Source: Pseudoalteromonas rhizosphaerae (GTDB taxonomy: Bacteria; Pseudomonadota; Gammaproteobacteria; Enterobacterales; Alteromonadaceae). From it: a stretch of DNA of 64,000 nt. Of the stretch, positions 28,048-36,117 are shown one piece after another; position 1 is the stretch's first letter, and the number at the start of each line of letters is the position of its first letter. The stretch is taken from positions 124,001 through 188,000 of the forward strand of contig NZ_CABVLM010000001.1 of NCBI RefSeq assembly GCF_902498845.1. The letters run 5' to 3'. Below the pieces are notes generated by a model. The model worked only from the letters and a program-made list of their open reading frames with translations, did no database searches and was not told the DNA's origin. The position numbers were made by a program, and so were the translations under genes.

Positions 28048-29204
28048 AATTTTACCTCGTCGCCTAGTTGTAGGCCGCTTTTAACTACGGCGAGATTATC
28101 GGTAAAGTGACTTATCTCTATAAATTGTTTGTTATTTTCAGTGGTTGTAACATAGGGACCTTGTTGATCATATTGCAAACTGGTTAAAGGAATACTTAAT
28201 ACTTGAGGTAAGCGAGCTGTGGTGATTTCTAAGCGCGCAGTAAGTCCTGGGCGAATAACACTGGTGTCAATATTATCAATACTAACAATGGCATCCACAA
28301 TCCGACGCTTATCTTGATATGACTTTTCTCTAAATACACGACCCAAACTCTTTATTTTCCCTGACACAACTAGTTCGCTACTGCCATCAATGGTTATTTT
28401 AACGGTTTGCCCTGGGGCAATTTTACCGCTGTCGGGTTCATCAATTTGTGCTTTTACTTGCATATTTTTAAGTACAGCAAGCTCAATAACAGGCTGACCA
28501 TATTGCACACTTTCACCAATGGATGACTTTTCACCTTCATAATTGGTTTTATAAATTACCAGCCCATCAATTGGGGCTTTTACCTTAAGGCGTTCAATAT
28601 CTTGCAAATACCCGTCTACCTCACTTTGCAGCCGTGCAACTTTGCTTTGCACCATTTTTAAGTTTAGTTCTTTGCTCTGTTGCTGAAACGCTTGCTTACT
28701 TTTAGCAAGTGTTAGATCGTTGTTTGCAATAGTAAAATCAATTTGTGACTTTTTACGTTCAACTTCAGAGCGGGATTGATCAATAATCTCTGCTTTGCGT
28801 TTAGCTTTATCGTAGTTCATTTTCATTTCGGCAACGCTGAGGGTCAGTTCTTGCTCTTTGATAAGCTCTTTATTTTGCGCATTTTCGAGTTGTTTTTTTG
28901 CTCGCTCTAATGAAGATTGTTTGTCGATTAGCTTATCGCGAACTTGCTTGTCGTCAAACGATACCACCACTTGGCCTTTTTTAACTTGGGTGTTTTCCGC
29001 TAGCATAGTCTTAATTTGGTATTGCCACATACGAGCAACCGACGGCGGGGCAATGATCGCACTGGTTGATGACTCCAGTTCGCCATTGGCATTAACCGTG
29101 ATAGCAATATCACTCTTTTTCACCAGATAATATTCTTGCTTATCGTCATTACATGCAGTTAATAGCAACATACTCAATATTATGCATAAAACGTTATGAT
29201 TCAT
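28044..29204 (-). CDS. HlyD-family periplasmic adaptor lipoprotein (second adaptor)
   Basis: A 386-residue membrane-fusion protein with a lipoprotein signal (LLLTAC, about residues 13-18), a first lipoyl half (VKKGQVVVSFDDKQV), a long coiled-coil hairpin (about 80-190), a second half (VKAPIDGLVIYKTNYEGEK) and the barrel domain containing LKNMQVKAQIDEPDSGKI. A full adaptor layout makes a structural role in export likely. It overlaps the first adaptor by 11 bases and the third by 4 bases. Three successive adaptors before one permease is unusual, and this one could form mixed hexamers with its neighbours. Confidence 0.83.
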   Translation of the reverse strand: MNHNVLCIILSMLLLTACNDDKQEYYLVKKSDIAITVNANGELESSTSAIIAPPSVARMWQYQIKTMLAENTQVKKGQVVVSFDDKQVRDKLIDKQSSLERAKKQLENAQNKELIKEQELTLSVAEMKMNYDKAKRKAEIIDQSRSEVERKKSQIDFTIANNDLTLAKSKQAFQQQSKELNLKMVQSKVARLQSEVDGYLQDIERLKVKAPIDGLVIYKTNYEGEKSSIGESVQYGQPVIELAVLKNMQVKAQIDEPDSGKIAPGQTVKITIDGSSELVVSGKIKSLGRVFREKSYQDKRRIVDAIVSIDNIDTSVIRPGLTARLEITTARLPQVLSIPLTSLQYDQQGPYVTTTENNKQFIEISHFTDNLAVVKSGLQLGDEVKL

Positions 29205-30165
29205 CAGAGTCTTCTCCGATTGTTAATTTTGCACTCATGCCTGGTAACAGTTTTAAATTCTGAGCGTTAAAGTTAAAGCGAGTTCTAAAGTAGGCATCTT
29301 TGCCCCACTGAAGGCGTTCTTCTGGCTGAGTTGAAATTTCGCTTAAAGTCGCATTGAGCGGCTGTTGTAAATAGGCGTCAAATAACAATTGCGCCTGTTG
29401 GCCAAGTTGTAAATGTTGATAATCAATTTCGTGTACCCAGGCTTCAATGTAGAGTTCACTCATGGCCGGTATTTCGACAATTTTCCAGCCTGGTTGGGCT
29501 GTCATACCGACAAATGCTTTTTCGCCATTCCACGGATGGTTTGCATATAAAACGGGCCCTGTACGCTGTGCCTTAATGCTCATACTTGCCAGTTGCGTTT
29601 TATTGTATGCAAGGTCTGTTTTTAGTTGTTCAATAGTCAGTAACTGCTTATTGCGCGCAACGGTGTTTTCAGTTTTAACTTGGCTGAGTTCTTCGGATGA
29701 TTTTTGTTTATTGATCAGGGCTTTTTCAAGTTCGAGCTGATTTTTTTGATAATCATAGGTACTCAAGTTAGCGTGTGGAATAGCTGCATCAATACGGGCA
29801 CGCGCTAGTAAAAGCTCCGTGCGCTTAAAGTTAAACTCAGCTTCTATTTGTTTTTCTTGATTGCTGGTAGTGATCCTAAGCAGCTCTTCTTCGGCGGCCT
29901 CTAAACTTACTTCATCTTGTTCAATTTCAGTGGCAATCGAGCCGCTATCAAACACCACAACAACATCATCTTGTTGCGCTATTTCGCCTTCTTTCATCAT
30001 CCATTGCACTTGTACTCGCCAATTGTCTGATTTTGGAGCATAAAAAATTTGCTTATCGCTGGCTTTTAGCTCACCGCTGAGTAACAAACTTTGCGCATTG
30101 CTTGAGAAAGCTAAGCTGCAAAGTAATAATCCTAAACAGGCTTTGAAACATTGACTTTTTAACAT
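29194..30165 (-). CDS. HlyD-like periplasmic adaptor (first adaptor)
   Basis: A 323-residue exported protein related to the two adaptors that follow, but shorter. It has a cleavable signal peptide ending SNA (about residue 24) instead of a lipobox. The first lipoyl half is less canonical (EGEIAQQDDVVVVFDSGSI). A helical hairpin lies at about 75-180, and the second half has the same landmark in GPVLYANHPWNGEKAFVG. The C-terminal domain ends early (MSAKLTIGEDSDES), so the membrane-proximal domain may be reduced. It overlaps the ATPase gene by 7 bases and the next adaptor by 11 bases. Confidence 0.78.
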   Translation of the reverse strand: MLKSQCFKACLGLLLCSLAFSSNAQSLLLSGELKASDKQIFYAPKSDNWRVQVQWMMKEGEIAQQDDVVVVFDSGSIATEIEQDEVSLEAAEEELLRITTSNQEKQIEAEFNFKRTELLLARARIDAAIPHANLSTYDYQKNQLELEKALINKQKSSEELSQVKTENTVARNKQLLTIEQLKTDLAYNKTQLASMSIKAQRTGPVLYANHPWNGEKAFVGMTAQPGWKIVEIPAMSELYIEAWVHEIDYQHLQLGQQAQLLFDAYLQQPLNATLSEISTQPEERLQWGKDAYFRTRFNFNAQNLKLLPGMSAKLTIGEDSDES

Positions 30166-30833
30166 CCGCTATCCTCTATGACTATGCCATCTTTCATCCG
30201 AATAATTCGCTTAGCATAAGCAGCAATATCTTCTTCATGGGTTACCATGACCAAAGTATGTCCTTGTTGGTGGAGTGAGCAAAGCAACTGCATAATTTCA
30301 TGAGACGTTTTACTATCGAGGTTACCCGTTGGTTCATCAGCAAAAATGACTTTTGGCTCGTTTACTAATGCTCTGGCAATAGCAACTCGTTGCCGCTGAC
30401 CACCGGACATTTCAAAGGGTTTATGGTGTGCGCGATTTTGCAAGCCAACTTTATCCAGCATCGCCATAGCGCGCTCACTGGCTTGCTGTTTTGGGGTGTC
30501 AGTATAGCGCAGCGGCAAAGACACATTTTCTTGAGCACTAAGGCGAGTTAATAAGTGAAAGGTTTGAAATATAAAGCCAATTTTTTTATTGCGGATAGCT
30601 GACAAGCTTTCGTCATCTATTTCTTTAATACTTTCACCAGAGAGCAAATAACTGCCTGAGGTTGGTGTATCGAGACACCCAAGGATATTCATTAAAGTCG
30701 ACTTCCCTGAACCGGAAGCGCCCATCACGGCGACAAACTCACCTTCTTCAATATGTAATGAAACATTACTTAATGCAATGACTTGCGTTTCGCCTGCACC
30801 ATAAGTACGGCAAAGATTTTCGACCCTGATCAT
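30159..30833 (-). CDS. ABC transporter ATP-binding protein (MacB/LolD type)
   Basis: A 224-residue ABC ATPase of the MacB/LolD class. Motifs in order are Walker A (GASGSGKST, about residues 36-44), the Q loop in IFQTFHLL, the signature MSGGQRQRVAIARAL, Walker B (VIFADEPTGNLDS) and the switch histidine in VMVTHEE. It is the first gene of a six-gene minus-strand operon running ATPase, three adaptors, permease and patatin phospholipase, with overlapping junctions through to the permease. The ATPase powers the separate MacB-type permease. The exported substrate is unknown. Confidence 0.9.
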   Translation of the reverse strand: MIRVENLCRTYGAGETQVIALSNVSLHIEEGEFVAVMGASGSGKSTLMNILGCLDTPTSGSYLLSGESIKEIDDESLSAIRNKKIGFIFQTFHLLTRLSAQENVSLPLRYTDTPKQQASERAMAMLDKVGLQNRAHHKPFEMSGGQRQRVAIARALVNEPKVIFADEPTGNLDSKTSHEIMQLLCSLHQQGHTLVMVTHEEDIAAYAKRIIRMKDGIVIEDSGC

Positions 30834-31150
30834 ACAGTTACTTTTGTTTTTATTATTATCTGATTAGTTAAACTAGCGAGTTTTATAGCGAGACACAAGT
30901 CCAAATATAGTAGTTAAACATACGTCTATTTGCAGCCTTTAATTGTTTTAACATTTAAAGGCTAATTTAATCATTGTCAGTTAACAATTGCGTGGTTTTA
31001 TATTTCATTTATTGCGTTTTAGCTAAGAGTTGTGCGGGTTTAGCGAATATTTTTTGTTACAAAAAAGCCAAGTAATTCGATAAAAACTTCTTGGCTGGCT
31101 TTATGGTAAAAATCATACAGCATATTCAGAGTGTTATACCCACATCTAGG
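30834..31150. other. Non-coding gap between ABC operon and nfeD
   Basis: About 317 AT-rich bases carrying the promoter of the ABC operon and, near the right end, the terminator of the nfeD-qmcA unit. I see no other gene or structured element. Confidence 0.5.
31060..31096 (-). terminator. Terminator of the qmcA-nfeD unit
   Basis: Arms AGCCAAG (31066-31072) and CTTGGCT (31090-31096); read on the minus strand the second arm runs into TTTTTTG. Confidence 0.6.
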
Positions 31151-31603
31151 TTAAATTGCTGCAACCCACATAACACCGACTTCTTTTTTTACCACTTTTA
31201 CATGGGTGCCAGCACTTAGTGGTTGCTGGCTTTTTAGTTTCCAGCTCACTCCGGAATACGAGTAGGTACTAACACCTAACTCATCAACATCGCTAGTGAG
31301 CACAAAATCAAGCTCAGCAAAGTCACTTTTCACTTCTTTATTATCAACATTCTCTTGCATGCGTTTTAGCGGTTTCCATAGTAAAACAGCGCATGCGGCG
31401 GTGATCAAGGTGTTACTCCAAAGTGCGGTGGTTAATGAGTCTTCTAACAGCGCGAAGTTCATCATTAATCCAGTTGCAAATAATGATATACCCAAAAACA
31501 ATAATATAAAGGTCGACATTCCCAGCACTGCTACTTCAATTATCAGTGCCAGTACACCTAAGATCATCAGTGTTTGGGCTAAATTATTGGTAATGAACTC
31601 CAT
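31151..31603 (-). CDS. NfeD-family membrane protein
   Basis: A 150-residue short NfeD protein. Two or three N-terminal hydrophobic helices (about 8-28, 30-52 and 60-76) are followed by a C-terminal OB-fold-like beta domain of about 60 residues (SYSGVSWKLKSQQPLSAGTHV, then VKVVKKEVGVMWV). Short NfeD proteins pair with SPFH/stomatin proteins and are thought to act in organisation or quality control of membrane microdomains. It lies 18 bases downstream of the stomatin-like gene on the same strand, the same pairing as ybbJ (NfeD) with qmcA in Escherichia coli. Confidence 0.85.
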   Translation of the reverse strand: MEFITNNLAQTLMILGVLALIIEVAVLGMSTFILLFLGISLFATGLMMNFALLEDSLTTALWSNTLITAACAVLLWKPLKRMQENVDNKEVKSDFAELDFVLTSDVDELGVSTYSYSGVSWKLKSQQPLSAGTHVKVVKKEVGVMWVAAI

Positions 31604-31621
31604 AGTTTGCTCCTTTACAGC

Positions 31622-32575
31622 TTAACCTTTTTGTTTGGTATTTAAGGTATTAATAATCGACATCGCTTGCGCTACCATAGAGCTGGCATCGGTGCCGTTA
31701 TCGGGTAATAAAACAACTGACGATTCTTTAGCAATGGCTTGTTTCGCGGCAATGGCTTTTGAGGCGAGGTCTAATTGAATGGCTTTTTGACCTTGCTCAG
31801 TATCAGCTGCTTCACCGACTTTACGTAGTGCATCAGCTTGTGCTTCGGCTACCGCAATAATGGCTTTAGCTTCACCTTCAGCACGCAGGATTTGTTCGGC
31901 TTTTTCTGCCTCAGCGGCTAGTACTTGCGCTTGTTTTTTACCTTCAGCGACATTGATATTAGCTTGACGATCACCTTCTGATTCTAAAATTTGTGCACGT
32001 TTAACACGTTCCGCTTTCATTTGTGCTTCCATCGCTTCCATTACTGATTGCGGTGGCACAATATCTTTAATTTCATAACGTAATACTTGAATACCCCAAG
32101 GATCTGCGGCTTGGTTAATTGCCGCAACAATATTAGTATTTAGTACATCACGTTCTTCAAAGGTTTTATCTAGCTCCATTTTACCAAGCTCTGAACGCAT
32201 CGTTGTTTGCGATAATTGCGTAACGGCAAACACATAATCATCAACACCATAAGTGGCTTTGTATGGATCCATCACACGGAAATACAATACACCATCAACA
32301 ATCAATGAAATATTATCTTTGGTAATAGCAGATTGCGACGGCACATCTTGAGCTTGCTCTTTTAAGCTACGATCAGCGGCAATACGATCAACAAACGGCA
32401 CAATAAAGTTTAGGCCTGCTTCTTTAGTTGATTGATACTTACCAAAACGTTCAATGAGCCACGCACGGTTTTGCGGCACAAATTTAACACTACTTTTTAG
32501 CAGTACTAAAACAAAAATGAGTAAAAACGCCTCAACAGTGAATAACATGTTGAGAACTTGCGTTATCGGGTCCAT
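31622..32575 (-). CDS. qmcA: SPFH/stomatin-family membrane protein (QmcA-like)
   Basis: A 317-residue membrane-bound SPFH protein. An N-terminal hydrophobic segment (about 10-28) is followed by the stomatin core (SVKFVPQNRAWLIERFGKYQ, then GLNFIVPFVDRI), a second stretch with LGKMELDKTFEERDVLN, and a long alanine- and glutamate-rich coiled coil (about 190-280) for oligomer assembly. The C-terminal LNTKQKG is polar. Length and order fit the QmcA/paraslipin group. The nfeD gene follows 18 bases downstream. The expected role is to scaffold membrane domains or regulate membrane proteases. Confidence 0.88.
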   Translation of the reverse strand: MDPITQVLNMLFTVEAFLLIFVLVLLKSSVKFVPQNRAWLIERFGKYQSTKEAGLNFIVPFVDRIAADRSLKEQAQDVPSQSAITKDNISLIVDGVLYFRVMDPYKATYGVDDYVFAVTQLSQTTMRSELGKMELDKTFEERDVLNTNIVAAINQAADPWGIQVLRYEIKDIVPPQSVMEAMEAQMKAERVKRAQILESEGDRQANINVAEGKKQAQVLAAEAEKAEQILRAEGEAKAIIAVAEAQADALRKVGEAADTEQGQKAIQLDLASKAIAAKQAIAKESSVVLLPDNGTDASSMVAQAMSIINTLNTKQKG

Positions 32576-33066
32576 AGATACTCTCCTTTAATAGTGGCCA
32601 ATATGGCGTGTCACTTAAATACCAATCGAATTAAATATTTAACCATTCTAGCGTGCTAAATAAAGCGCTAACTGCGTTATAAATTTTTCATGTAGAACAA
32701 CTACATGTCAAAATTTATGCCTTGTTATCACTCCATTTATCGGTCGCTATAAATGGTCAGTAACTTAATACGATTGGTATTTTTAATTTATATATGTGAC
32801 TAACCCTACATTACCATTGAGCTGTAAGCCCAGCTAGTGAAAAATCGTGACAAAGTATGTCGGTAAGTTAATTACGATTGCAATATTATGGTCATGTTTT
32901 TTGAAGATGCACACAGAAAGTATGTTTGATTTTTGAACTAAAGCAAATCGTTCAGGCAGAAAAGGAAGTCTGTTTGTGAGCCTCTCAGTTAATTTAAGAT
33001 TAGCAAACTCAAAGTGAATACCTTACATAGTTAAACTCACCTTCATATAAGAATAGACCCCGCACC
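32576..33066. other. Intergenic region upstream of qmcA
   Basis: Contains the MITE-like element and then about 280 bases of AT-rich sequence without a recognisable gene, ending before a small open frame at 33067. The qmcA promoter should lie at the left end. Confidence 0.45.
32617..32782. mobile_element. MITE-like palindromic element, 166 bp
   Basis: Terminal inverted repeats AAATACCAATCG (32617-32628) and CGATTGGTATTT (32771-32782) are exact. The interior is roughly self-complementary around the perfect hairpin CATGTAG-AACAA-CTACATG, with ATAAATTTT and AAAATTTAT flanking it. There is no coding capacity. Size, ends and structure fit a small non-autonomous element or a dispersed palindromic repeat. 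I see no second copy and no transposase in the window. Confidence 0.6.
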
Positions 33067-33276
33067 ATGTTTAGCTCAAAACAAAGTGCACATTTTTTCA
33101 AACAATGTAAATATGTACTTGGTGCTGCTGATAATCCTTATCTAGATTTGTTCAGCGGTTCAACAGAACAAGTGCATCGCAAATTCTTTGCGTTTAGTGA
33201 TTTAAAAGATAAACTTATTGATGGTAAGTTTGATTCTTATGGATTAAGTAAAGTTGCCACGATACCTTGGTTTTAA
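33067..33276 (+). CDS. Small hypothetical protein
   Basis: A 69-residue frame beginning [19 protein letters not shown] and ending KVATIPWF. It has ordinary-looking amino-acid composition, no membrane segment and no recognised domain. There is no good ribosome-binding site (the upstream sequence is ACCCCGCACC). It sits alone between a MITE-like element and a repeat cluster. It could be a real small gene, a relic, or chance. Confidence 0.3.
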   Translation: MFSSKQSAHFFKQCKYVLGAADNPYLDLFSGSTEQVHRKFFAFSDLKDKLIDGKFDSYGLSKVATIPWF

Positions 33277-33404
33277 CCCTTTATTTTTCTCTTTAAAATT
33301 TTCTATAAAAACAATGGGTTATAACATATCGTTTTTGATAAGGTAAAATAGTAATATTTAACCTAATGGCTTGTTGTAACTTATTTTTATGCTGATATTC
33401 TATA

Positions 33405-33432
33405 GTTTACTGCCGCACAGGCAGCTTAGGTG
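33405..33432 (+). repeat. Lone sequence resembling a type I-F CRISPR repeat
   Basis: The 28-mer contains ACTGCCGCACAGGCAGCTTAG. By my alignment from memory it matches 23 of 28 positions of the common I-F repeat, including the CTGCC/GGCAG stem recognised by Cas6f; the 3' end is GTG instead of AAA. No second repeat lies at the expected 60-base period and no cas gene is present. A partly similar stretch (CACAGACCGCTTAGGTG) occurs at 33676-33692. It may be a solo repeat, an array remnant or an unrelated dispersed hairpin. Confidence 0.45.
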
Positions 33433-33510
33433 ATGAGTGACCGAAACGAAGTTTCGCAGCGCGAAGAAGTGAGGTCATGGCAGATTTTTGTTCCCGACAA
33501 AATCTAAGTA

Positions 33511-33526
33511 CCTAAATCCATTTAGG
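33511..33526. repeat. Perfect small hairpin within intergenic repeat cluster
   Basis: CCTAAAT-CC-ATTTAGG is a perfect 7-bp stem. It is flanked by an AGATTTT / AAAATCT inverted pair and by GGTCAT / ATGACC, giving a nested set of stems over about 33473-33534. Confidence 0.5.
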
Positions 33527-33592
33527 CAATGACCGATGTGACCAAGCTCCATGGACGGATTGTTAAACCTTTGGTTTATTTGAAGTACTGTC

Positions 33593-33616
33593 GCGCCAGC
33601 AAGCTTAGCGCCTACG
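33593..33616. repeat. Direct repeat copy 1 (24 bp)
   Basis: Contains GCGCCAGCAAGCTTAGCGCC followed by TACG. An identical 24-base copy begins 58 bases later. Confidence 0.85.
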
Positions 33617-33650
33617 GTGGATAATATTGAAAATGGTGTCGTATATTTGT

Positions 33651-33674
33651 GCGCCAGCAAGCTTAGCGCCTACG
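33651..33674. repeat. Direct repeat copy 2 (24 bp)
   Basis: Exact second copy of the 24-mer at 33593. The 34 bases between the copies are AT-rich and not repeated. Only two copies are visible here. Confidence 0.85.
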
Positions 33675-34009
33675 ACACAGACCGCTTAGGTGGCGAGGCA
33701 GTGGAACGAGTTTTTTGATCACTATTCGGCGCTAAAGCGATCTCCTACAAGCCACACTACGGATGTTTACGGCGACGATATGCTTAACGTGCTAAGCACG
33801 AGCTACAAATTATTTCATGGTTTTTCATTTACCCTCACTGTCTGTTTTTTTGTGCAAAAAATCGTTAAGTTCTAGGTAAATGATTTGCAGAGCTGCATTT
33901 GTATGTGCTGAAGAACTGTTTTTAGCGAGTTCGGGCGATTTCTGATTGCTATTTATATTACATTTTGAGATATTATTTATAATATAATATTAACAGGAAA
34001 TAGTAACAG

Positions 34010-36010
34010 ATGACTCTTCCCAGTTCTCAATCTGCAAATGCAATCCGCATGCTTGCTGTCGATGCCGTTCAAAAAGCTAATTCAGGTCACCCAGGTGCAC
34101 CAATGGGGATGGCCGATATTGCTGCTGTACTTTGGCAAAACTTTCACCGCCACAATCCATTAAATCCTGATTGGCCTAACCGCGACCGGTTTGTGTTGTC
34201 AAACGGCCATGGCTCTATGTTGCAGTACGCATTACTACATTTAAGTGGTTATGATGTCAGTATTGAAGACATTAAACAGTTTCGCCAACTGCATTCTAAA
34301 ACGCCGGGTCACCCAGAGTATGGTTATACACCAGGGGTTGAAACAACAACAGGGCCACTTGGTGCTGGTATTGCCAATGCTGTTGGAATGGCAATTGCTG
34401 AAAAAACCTTAGCTGGACAATTTAATAAACCACATTTTGATATCGTTGATCACTTCACTTACTGCTTTTTAGGTGATGGTTGTTTGATGGAAGGTATCTC
34501 TCATGAAGCATGTTCATTAGCAGGTACATTAAAGTTAGGTAAACTCATCGCTTTTTGGGATGATAATGGCATCTCAATTGATGGCGAAGTAGAAGGCTGG
34601 TTTACTGACGATACCCCAAAACGCTTTGAATCATACGGTTGGCAGGTTATTAGTGGCGTTGATGGTCACGATATGGCCGCGATTGCCAGTGCTATTGAAG
34701 CTGCGCAAGCTAACCCAGATCAGCCAACGCTTATCTGTTGTAAAACGGTGATTGGTTTTGGTTCGCCCAATAAATCGGGTAGTCATGATTGTCACGGTTC
34801 ACCACTGGGTAATGATGAAATTGCAGCGGTTCGTGAGCAACTAAATTGGCCACATCCAGCGTTTGAAATTCCTCAAGATCTATACAATGAGTGGAATGGC
34901 CAAGCCAAAGGCCAAGATTTAGAAAGCGCATGGCAACAAACCTTTGCCGCTTACAGCAAAGCACACCCAGAGCTGAGTAAAGAATTTAACCGCCGTGTAA
35001 CGGCTAAATCATTACCGAGCAACTTTGCAGAAATTGCTGATCAGTACATTGCCAAGTGCCAAGAAGATATGCAAAACATAGCAACCCGTAAATCATCACA
35101 AAATGCCATTACCTTCTTTGCTGAGCATTTGCCTGAACTTATGGGAGGCTCCGCTGATTTAGCCGGTTCCAACTTAACTTTATGGCCTGACGCGAAAGGC
35201 TTGCAAGATGATGCTGCCGGTAACTATGTATTTTATGGCGTACGCGAGTTTGGCATGAGCGCGATAATGAATGGTATTGCGCTGCATGGCGGCTTTATCC
35301 CATTTGGTGCAACTTTCTTAATGTTTATGGAATACGCGCGTAATGCTGTGCGTATGGCGGCATTGATGAAAGCACACAGTATTTTTGTGTATACCCATGA
35401 TTCAATTGGTCAAGGTGAAGATGGCCCGACCCATCAGCCGATTGAACAAATTGCTAATTTGCGTATGACGCCAAATATGTCGACTTGGCGCCCATGTGAT
35501 GAAGTTGAAACAGCGGTTGCATGGAGTCAGGCTTTAATCAAAGAAGCTGGCCCAAGTGCATTGATCTTTAGTCGCCAAGGTACTAAAGCAATGCCGCGCA
35601 CTAAAGAGCAACTAGCGAATGTTGCTAAAGGTGGCTATATCTTAGTTGATAGCGAGCACACACCTGAGCTGATCATTATTGCCACTGGTTCTGAAGTTGA
35701 ATTAGCGGTTAATGCAGCAGCTGATCTAACTGCGCAGGGTAAACAGGTTCGTGTTGTATCTATGCCATGTACCAATCAGTTTGACTTGCAAGATAAAGCC
35801 TATCGCCAGAGTGTATTACCTGTTGGTGTTGCTAAAATTGCGGTAGAAGCTGCACATAGCGATTTTTGGTATAAATATGTTGGCCAAGATGGCGATGTAC
35901 TAGGTATGACTACCTTTGGTGAGTCAGCGCCAGGACCAGTTCTGCTTGAATACTTTGGCTTTACTGTGAGTAACCTAGTTGCTAAGGCTAATGCGTTACT
36001 AGACGCTTAA
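34010..36010 (+). CDS. tkt: Transketolase
   Basis: A 666-residue thiamine-diphosphate enzyme that moves two-carbon units between pentose- and other sugar-phosphates. The N-terminal half has the cofactor motif (LGDGCLMEG … DDNGISIDG, about residues 153-190) and active-site histidines in SGHPGAPMG and GPLGAG. The pyrimidine domain follows (ADLAGSN and [18 protein letters not shown]), and the C-terminal domain contains [13 protein letters not shown]. Length matches the family. It lies at the edge of the arabinose locus, convergent with transaldolase across a perfect terminator. This suggests a copy serving pentose catabolism, though it could be the only transketolase of the cell. Confidence 0.95.
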   Translation: MTLPSSQSANAIRMLAVDAVQKANSGHPGAPMGMADIAAVLWQNFHRHNPLNPDWPNRDRFVLSNGHGSMLQYALLHLSGYDVSIEDIKQFRQLHSKTPGHPEYGYTPGVETTTGPLGAGIANAVGMAIAEKTLAGQFNKPHFDIVDHFTYCFLGDGCLMEGISHEACSLAGTLKLGKLIAFWDDNGISIDGEVEGWFTDDTPKRFESYGWQVISGVDGHDMAAIASAIEAAQANPDQPTLICCKTVIGFGSPNKSGSHDCHGSPLGNDEIAAVREQLNWPHPAFEIPQDLYNEWNGQAKGQDLESAWQQTFAAYSKAHPELSKEFNRRVTAKSLPSNFAEIADQYIAKCQEDMQNIATRKSSQNAITFFAEHLPELMGGSADLAGSNLTLWPDAKGLQDDAAGNYVFYGVREFGMSAIMNGIALHGGFIPFGATFLMFMEYARNAVRMAALMKAHSIFVYTHDSIGQGEDGPTHQPIEQIANLRMTPNMSTWRPCDEVETAVAWSQALIKEAGPSALIFSRQGTKAMPRTKEQLANVAKGGYILVDSEHTPELIIIATGSEVELAVNAAADLTAQGKQVRVVSMPCTNQFDLQDKAYRQSVLPVGVAKIAVEAAHSDFWYKYVGQDGDVLGMTTFGESAPGPVLLEYFGFTVSNLVAKANALLDA

Positions 36011-36044
36011 TTGTTTTGAACTTGGGTTAAAAATTTACCTGAAC

Positions 36045-36083
36045 AAAAAGCCCGCTGATTTAATTAAATCAGCGGGCTTTTTT
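36045..36083. terminator. Perfect bidirectional terminator between tkt and tal
   Basis: A 39-base perfect inverted repeat with arms containing AAAAAGCCCGCTGATTT and its complement, A-run on one side and T-run on the other. It sits between the two converging stop codons. Confidence 0.93.
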
Positions 36084-36117
36084 ATTTGCAGAATTGATTT
36101 TATATAACGACTGAAGC

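Larger units (their letters stand above)
33277..34009. other. Repeat-rich non-coding island before transketolase
   Basis: About 730 bases with no credible gene. It holds a CRISPR-I-F-like repeat unit, a run of small hairpins at 33445-33526, two copies of a 24-bp direct repeat, and then the AT-rich transketolase promoter region from about 33950. Confidence 0.6.

Noticed and set aside
33475-33660. Minus-strand 61-codon frame in the repeat island
   Set aside because: It runs through the hairpins and the direct repeat, so its open length is better explained by repeat sequence than by coding.
33405-33720. A short CRISPR array
   Set aside because: Only one good repeat-like unit exists. The 24-bp direct repeats differ from it in sequence and are 58 bases apart with just two copies, so no array can be claimed.
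33690-33875. Plus-strand 61-codon frame before transketolase
   Set aside because: It begins in repeat sequence, has no ribosome-binding site and codes for no recognisable protein.
33961-34005. Arabinose-locus motif upstream of transketolase
   Set aside because: The sequence is AT-rich and partly palindromic (TATTATTTATAATA) but lacks the TTGTAT core, so I did not count it as a site.
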